This document shows, in pieces, positions 58,431 to 64,000 of a DNA stretch of 64,000 nt. Position 1 is the stretch's first letter. The number at the start of each line of letters is the position of its first letter. The stretch is from contig NC_081847.1 of assembly GCF_963259705.1 (NCBI RefSeq), forward strand, positions 91,008,046 to 91,072,045. The letters run 5' to 3'. Below the pieces are notes generated by a model. That model had not been told where the DNA came from. It saw nothing but the letters and a program-made list of their open reading frames with translations, and ran no database searches. This stretch comes from Myotis daubentonii (taxonomy: Eukaryota; Chordata; Mammalia; Chiroptera; Vespertilionidae). A program made the position numbers and the translations under genes.

Positions 58431-58530
58431 GCATTCATTCATTCATTCATTCATTCAACATTTATAGTTTGATGGTATTATTTTCAGGCTCTGTGCTGGT
58501 ATTGGTCTAGAGTAGGGAACTCCTTGCCCT
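58431..58530 (+). repeat. (ATTC)n run with old repeat
   Basis: cattcattcattcattcatt then ctctgtgctggtattggtct, resembling the start of the purine-rich repeat family. DSG1 intron 3. Confidence 0.5.
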
Positions 58531-58749
58531 CTTGAGGAGTTGGCCAATGTCGTCATTATATAACCTTGATCTTCCATTTCAAATGTGAAGATTGAGGTGG
58601 ACCTAGGTAGGTAACAAAAGATACCTGACTACATGTAAAGCTTTTAATTCTGAAATTGGGGAGGTAGTATTAGCAGAAAAGTAAAGAGAACACCCCAAAG
58701 AAATGGTTGCAGAAACCAGGACTCTGTTCATTGAAATAAAATATTGTAT

Positions 58750-58895
58750 GGGGAGTGTCTCTGTGTGTATCTAAGTGAAAGTGTTATGTTTGTCTGTGTA
58801 GGGATATATATTTGTATATGAGTGAATCTGTGTGTGGGTTTGTGTTTCTGAATGTGCCTCTGTGTGTGTGTATGTGTGTGTGTGTGTGTGTGTAT
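58750..58895 (+). repeat. (TG)n-rich tract
   Basis: A degenerate TG/TCTG tract followed by a purer (TG)n core at 58859-58894. Makes antisense frames rich in Thr-His; these are not genes. Confidence 0.9.
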
Positions 58896-59337
58896 AAAGG
58901 CATGTAAGGGAAAGTGAAAGGAGAAAGATTTTTTTGAAAAAAGGTACATTGTGAATGTTCATAAACAAGCCAAAAGTAGGAATTTAATTCGAACAGATTG
59001 TGAGGTAGAGAGAGCACATGTTGAAATTGTTCCTGTAAATATGATGAGTGGTAACGCACTATATTTTTAAAATCCAGAGTCTGGGGTAACACATGATTGT
59101 GTGTGTTAATTTCACCAGTACGGTGAGTCCATATTTAACCGTTTACATGAGTGCCTACATTTCTTAATTTATCTCTTTAATGGCTTCAACTTTCATGATC
59201 TGAATGACTGTTATTCTGTTGTATATCATGACTTCTCAGTCAGATATGTACTTAAACTATGTAAAGGGCAGGTTCTTTTGAAACTTTAACGTCATCCATT
59301 TTGATTGTCGAGTTGCTGTTTTGGGGTTGAGACTTAC

Positions 59338-59469
59338 TTTGGCGATTGGGTTCCTCTTGGAGTTGTCTTCGCCTTCCCGGCAGGCTGCGGCAAACTTGAT
59401 CCACTCGCGCTTGTGCCTCCTGATGGAGTGCCACTTGATGGTGCCATTCTTAGCGTTATAGTCTCTGAC
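59338..59469 (-). CDS. DSG1: DSG1 exon 3 (pro-region, furin site, start of EC1)
   Basis: 132 nt, 44 codons, phase 0 at both ends; acceptor TTCAAG, donor GTAAGTC. It starts [15 protein letters not shown] and contains RRHKR followed by [14 protein letters not shown]. The basic site is the expected proprotein-convertase cut. The mature protein then begins Glu-Trp, and that Trp2 is the residue exchanged between partner cadherins in strand-swap binding. Human DSG1, from memory, reads RRQKR here, so Gln is His in this animal. Confidence 0.96.
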
Positions 59470-59744
59470 CTTGAACGGGCAGGGGAAAGTAATGGCACCT
59501 TATTAACTTGTATTCAGAATTCACGTTCCACTAAAGAAGCTGCGGGAGGGGTCATTGTATGTCAGAAAGGTGCTTCTTTGGGGAGATGGGTAATTCTGAT
59601 ACTCTGTTAATTTTAGCATAACATTAACCTTATTTATAAGGATGACTTTTTTGTGGGTGGTGGGGTGAGGCACACGGATATGTTGTTACTCCCAAATCAT
59701 TTTCTTTGTTTTTAATTTGAAAAAGTAAATTTGCTATCTGTTAC

Positions 59745-59780
59745 CTGGATTCGAAATTCACTGTTAACTTCCACCAGCAC
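59745..59780 (-). CDS. DSG1: DSG1 exon 2 (end of signal peptide, start of pro-region)
   Basis: A 36-nt in-frame exon encoding VLVEVNSEFRIQ, with acceptor ...TATAG before it and donor GTAACAG after it. The same 36-nt size and VNSEF core occur in DSG4 exon 2 (11818-11853), so the two are paralogous. It holds the hydrophobic end of the signal peptide and the first pro-region residues. It is far too short to appear as an independent open reading frame. Confidence 0.93.
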
Positions 59781-60039
59781 CTATAAAAAAATAAGATAAA
59801 CACAATAGTTAATTTTTAACTAAATGCTTTACAATTTATGTTATCAAATCATTAAAAGTTCAAATTCGCGTCATTAAAATTATTTCCTGTCTGGATAGCA
59901 GGTGGATCAGCTTATCTCTCAGGTCTGATAATGATCTTAAGGATTCTTTTCCTTTTGGTTTTTACTTTTCAATTTTGCTCTTCTTTTTTTTAGTTACTTT
60001 TATTTTTAACCTTTTTTTAAAAAAAAATTCTATCCTATG

Positions 60040-60256
60040 GCCCTAACCGGTTTGGCTCAGCAGATAGAGCATCGGCCTGCAGACTCAAGGGTCCCAGGTT
60101 CGATTCCGGTCAAGGGCATGTACATTGGTTGCAGGCACATCCCCAGTGGGGAGTGTGCAGGAGGCAGCTGATCGATGTTTCTCTCTCATCGATGTTTCTA
60201 ACTCTCTATCCCTCTCCCTTCCTCTCTGTAGAAAATCAATAAAATATATATTTTTT
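60040..60256 (+). mobile_element. VES-type SINE, sense, young
   Basis: A box TGGCTCAGCAGATAGAG, B box GGTTCGATTCC, then tgatcgatgtttctctctca and AATCAATAAAATATATA tail. Perfect 17-bp direct repeats aaaaattctatcctatg at 60023-60039 and 60257-60273. Confidence 0.95.
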
Positions 60257-62559
60257 AAAAATTCTATCCTATGCAGATACTTGTAATCATATGAGCTAGG
60301 ACATTTGAAGCTAGAAGCCAGTGGGAATGAGGGTTGGAAACTTGGGTTCTCTTCTTGTGCCTGAAGAGCTGGAGATGTTCAACAATAAGTTATGATACTG
60401 AAAGTTTTGACTACAGTTTTAGCATCTGAGTGATCACAGGTGGAAATAGGAAAAAATGTTTTGGGGTGAAGAAAGAATACGAAGCAGAAAGTATACAGAG
60501 AGCTTCCAAAATAGGTGCTTCCTCACATTCCAATTCTAAATGGATGCTTTTCTATTGTTCTTGAAAATCTTAAGATGGTAAGTTTTGTACTTGCTTGGAA
60601 AAATGAGACTATAAAGTTCCAAAATAAAAGCAAATAATTTTCTCTGTGTAAAAAATGAGCTCATGTTTGATGTTTTACTGTTCGCACTGGACACAATAGA
60701 TGATGTGAGTGCGTCCTTCCATGGAAGGAGAGGAATTTCAGGAGTGTGGGGCAAATTGCTGGGCAGGCGGCTTCCATCCGTTTTTCCTCCTGCATCAGTG
60801 TGAGTGAGTCAAGCAGAGGCTGCAGGTCCAGCTCAGTCTGGCTTTGATCTTTAGGAATGATTTGTAGAGTTAAAACAGGGTCATTTAACTTATTTTTCCC
60901 TAACCACCAAAGGCATTTCTGAAAGCACAAATACTTATGTAATACATTCAATAATCAACATACTTAAGACATTGTAAATATCTATCTAAAAATTAGGTGT
61001 GAATTTGAAGGCTAGTTTGCATTTATTAAGTTTTAAATTGCACTTAGAATTAGTAAATGCAGTGTGAATCTTTAGTTTGTTTTTCTGCCTAAAGGGGACA
61101 TTTTTAACTTCTCCTTGAACTTTTGTTAGACTTGCAAAGTATGAAAACTATTATTGTAAACAGGCTTTATCTGTGTTACTAATAAAATAAAATTATGGTT
61201 TGTATTTTAAAAAATACTGACACATAATAGTAATTTCAAAATAGAGTACATTACTTTTTATAGTGAATTTTAATTTCACCATTAAGTTAAAAATAAAATT
61301 TTAGTGTTTATGTACATTATAAAAAATCGCCATAATTGATAATTCAAGAAACTTTATATTATGGTTAATATGAGTAGTTTAAAATGATAAAATTTTTATT
61401 ATAGGAGTTACATACTCATGGTATATATTTAATGTTAATCATGATCATTATCACCATTACAATTCCCTAAATGATAACTAAATACTAGACAACATGTTTA
61501 GAGAAACCCATGCATTTCATCTTCACAAGTACATGTGGTCAATACTATAATTATCTTCACTTTACAGATGAGGAAATTGAGGTTTCCATATTAATTTATG
61601 GCTAAATACAATCCAATACAATTCAGTCTAAATTTGTGCTTGAGGTATGGGTTTTACAATTAAGTGCAAGATAGCCTATTTTACATAAATTACTAAATAA
61701 AATATACTATAGATGACTGACATTACAATTCTGAGAATTCAAATAAAAAATCCTGATTTTAATCTCATATTATCCTTGTGATTAAGAATCTAATCTCATA
61801 TGATATACAATAATAACAATAATAATAGTAATATTGGGGTGTGTGTGTATGTAAGAAAAGTAAATGGCCCACATGGTTGGAAAAGGACCTGAAATGGTAT
61901 TGTAGAATCTGACTTGGGTGTGGAAATGAACCCGTGTTAATGCAGCTGTGTGCTTCTTGCTACCATGAACTCATGAGCACTTGGTCCTCTCGTTTGCGGG
62001 TGTTGCGTGGGGGTGCGAGGCTCCCTTATTTGTCTGCCATTTCTTCATAGCTTCAGATTGGGTATTCACCTGTTATCTGTCTGGCACTTCCTCACCGCAT
62101 GAAGTGTCAGGGTCACTGTTTGCTTTGGAGAACTAGCCAGATGACGATGACTAACCTGACTTTACGAAGCTGGGTCATTATTTTTCCCATGAGAGGCAAC
62201 TTGGGCAGAAGACCAAGCAGGTTTCACCATACAGTCAGGCTCTTAATTAGATTGGTAATTAAAAAACTGCCAGGTCTGCTTAAAAATATGTCGTGTGGAC
62301 ATAACCAGATTGCCTTTTGCTCAGGCTAAAATAATCTCTGAAACAAAGTCACTCTTTGACTTTGAAAGGCAAAATAACGAGGTAAAAAGAGCATTTGGTA
62401 CAGTCAGAAACCTTTCAATGCACTTCCTAAATTCTCTGAGCTGCAGTTTTCTCATTCATAAAATGACAGGAGTTGCCTGGATTATATACAGTTACCTTTC
62501 GAATTCTAACACCGATTCCCTGTGTGCAATAGGAAAACATTGAAGTTTCTTGATCATGG

Positions 62560-63790
62560 GAAATGGATGATAAAATTGTGAATTTAAAAGATGACCGACA
62601 GCAATTGAGGGAGGCAGTGGGAAGAGGCAGCGATTACAGGCCGGGAGCAGTTGAGTTTCTGCATCAAGTCAGTCCAGGGATGAGGAGCAGCAGTGGCAGT
62701 GGGAAGAGACTGGGAGAGATCAAAGGAGAGATACTGCTTGATTGAAATGCAAGGGGTTTGAGAAAAGGTGGGATGTGGGCGGCCGTGAAGAGAGGGAAGT
62801 AAACCTGGAGATCAGGAACGGCAGAAGCAGGATCTGGCAGGTTAGAACAAACCTAGATGCTAGAGATATGCCCAGTGAAAATGTTCAGCAATTGGAATAT
62901 GTGTCAGCACCATGAACAATAGTTCGGGCCTGATACACAGATTTGAGAGACACCTGCTCAGGTCGGATGGTTTAAATCGTGGGAGAGTTTGAGATCCCTA
63001 AAGTAGAGAATACAGCAAAGCAACAGCCTGTGGCTGAGGATGAAACCAGGGGAATTCCTATATTTATGTAACTGGGAACAATGACAACAAATAAGAAACA
63101 GCAAGAGGTAGAAAAGAAGTGGCCAGTGAAATAGGAGGAAAATATAATGCAATGCCATGGTTGTCAAAGGAAGGGAGAACTGAAGGACACATATAGTGTG
63201 AACATGTGTCCGATGATATAAAAAAAGGCGAGCAGAATGAATCCTGAGAAAACCCTGAGGTTTTCTGTGACCTTCAAGAGTTCTGTGACCTTTAGGAGAA
63301 TGCCTTCAATTGGGTGGAGCAAGCTCTCCCTCACTGACAAGATAGAGAAGAGGACATAAGGGTGCCACTTTTTTGGGAGAAATCTAGTGGTATAAGGAAA
63401 TAGAGGCAATAGCAGAATTAGACAGTGTCCATGGAGCTATCTGGGGAGAGGGAGATGCGGATTTTTAAAGGTTGAGAAAGGGGAGAGTAGGAGATTTTGA
63501 GCCGAAGCAGGAAAGGTTGAGAAAGTACTGGCTGGAGGTATTGTGATGACCAGGAGGGGATCGGCAGAAAGAAAGGGCTCTGAAGACAGGGAGGGGAAGA
63601 GTGAAGAGATGGAGATTAAAATCAATGGATTAGGAGAGGGAAATTGAAGGGCATCATCCTGGAGGATCCAGACCCTGCCCCTGGAGTAAGGGCGAGGTTA
63701 TTTTTCTGGTAACTGGGGGAGTAGTTCGGATTCTGAAATAACCTGGGAATACGTTCTGAGGAGGCTGTGAGGGAGATTCACTTAGAGATG
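62560..63790 (+). repeat. Purine-rich old interspersed repeat, third long copy
   Basis: GA-rich plus strand, phrases gaacggcagaagcaggatct and tgatacacagatttgagaga. Lies in DSG1 intron 1, the counterpart of the copy in DSG4 intron 1. Antisense frames at 62958-63625 come from the strand bias. Confidence 0.45.
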
Positions 63791-64000
63791 AATACAGGGT
63801 TGTCGAGCTTACTGAGCACATCTCAGCTCTCTTGCCTCTGGATATGGGCCTTGGGGTAAGTCACTTAGTCATTCTGTGCCTCAGTTTCCTCATTTGTATA
63901 TGAGACTAAAGCCTTTGTTTTAAATCCCAAAATCCTAAGAGCAATAAAGAAGTCACTTGAAGGGAATCCTCAATGACTCTTCCCTTCATTTCTAATTTAG

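Larger units (their letters stand above)
39109..59780 (-). other. DSG1: DSG1 gene (desmoglein 1), exons 2-15; exon 1 outside window
   Basis: Desmosomal cadherin mediating calcium-dependent adhesion between keratinocytes; its tail binds plakoglobin and plakophilins, linking the junction to keratin. Fourteen coding exons on the minus strand join in frame: 3,132 nt, 1,044 codons with stop. With a 16-codon first exon, as seen in DSG4 here, the protein would be about 1,059 residues; human DSG1 is 1,049. Seen in order: end of signal peptide, pro-region ending RRHKR, mature start EWIKF, four cadherin domains with DxNDN and DxD calcium motifs, Thr/Gly-rich anchor, membrane segment, CC-containing juxtamembrane part, ICS segment (MESYFCQ-KAYAYADEDEG), five desmoglein repeats with N-V-x-V-T-E cores, Gly/Ser-rich tail and the end YSTVQYTK. 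The repeats and C-terminus separate DSG1 from DSG2, DSG3 and DSG4. DSG4 lies downstream in the same direction. No frameshift or internal stop was found. The start codon and promoter are not in the window. Confidence 0.97.
59781..64000. other. DSG1 intron 1 (partial)
   Basis: No sequence matching the expected first exon (start MDWSFF-like, as in human) was found up to the window end. 61490-61640 is a MIR in antisense (actttacagatgaggaaatt). 63805-63910 is a MIR in sense (cagtttcctcatttgtata). 60257-61480 is AT-rich and unremarkable. Confidence 0.6.

Noticed and set aside
58728..59092. Thr-His-rich minus-strand frames
   Set aside because: Product of the TG/CA microsatellite tract.
59781..64000. 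Search for DSG1 exon 1
   Set aside because: No stretch encoding an MDW-type signal peptide followed by a GT donor was found on the minus strand; the exon most likely lies beyond the window.

Overview
The window is mammalian nuclear DNA, almost certainly from a vesper bat (Vespertilionidae or a close relative). Genes are split into short exons with GT-AG junctions. The sequence is full of tRNA-derived SINEs of the VES type, HeliBat-type Helitrons, SPIN/hAT and mariner-type DNA transposons and L1 pieces, a mixture typical of vesper bats. No prokaryotic features, CRISPR arrays or complete viruses were seen.

The locus is the desmosomal cadherin cluster (human chromosome 18q12), and both genes are read on the minus strand. 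DSG1 occupies the right part: exons 2-15 run from 59780 down to the stop codon at 39109, and exon 1 should lie beyond 64000. DSG4 follows downstream: its start-codon exon is at 21964-22011 and exons 2-9 run down to 605, with exon 10 onward off the left edge. All 23 coding exons keep reading frame, matching phases and usable splice sites; the 14 DSG1 exons sum to 1,044 codons including stop. Order and orientation match the DSG1-DSG4 arrangement in other mammals.

Both products are single-pass calcium-dependent adhesion proteins of desmosomes: a pro-region removed at an Arg-Arg-X-Lys-Arg site, a mature N-terminus starting Glu-Trp, four cadherin domains, an anchor, one membrane segment and a catenin-binding tail. 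DSG1 (complete except its signal peptide) carries five desmoglein repeats and a Gly/Ser-rich end. In other mammals DSG1 acts mainly in upper epidermis and DSG4 in hair cortex and upper epidermis.

The 17 kb between the genes (22012-39108) holds a probable long, repeat-poor DSG1 3' UTR (about 35.3-39.1 kb), several SINEs, an old antisense L1 (28.8-30.5 kb), an L2 piece and a purine-rich old repeat. Introns hold most of the young mobile DNA: a Helitron inside a mariner-like element (6.5-6.9 kb), a 48-bp minisatellite (9.15-9.58 kb), SPIN copies (44.4 and 53.7 kb), a three-level nest of MIR, hAT and a CpG-rich retro-insertion (47.4-48.4 kb), and a 41-bp insertion that is the 5' half of a tRNA-Ile(UAU) flanked by a 14-bp target duplication (40.4 kb). 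I found no evidence of a new multi-gene system. The tRNA-half insertion and the unidentified CpG-rich retro-insertion are the most unusual items.
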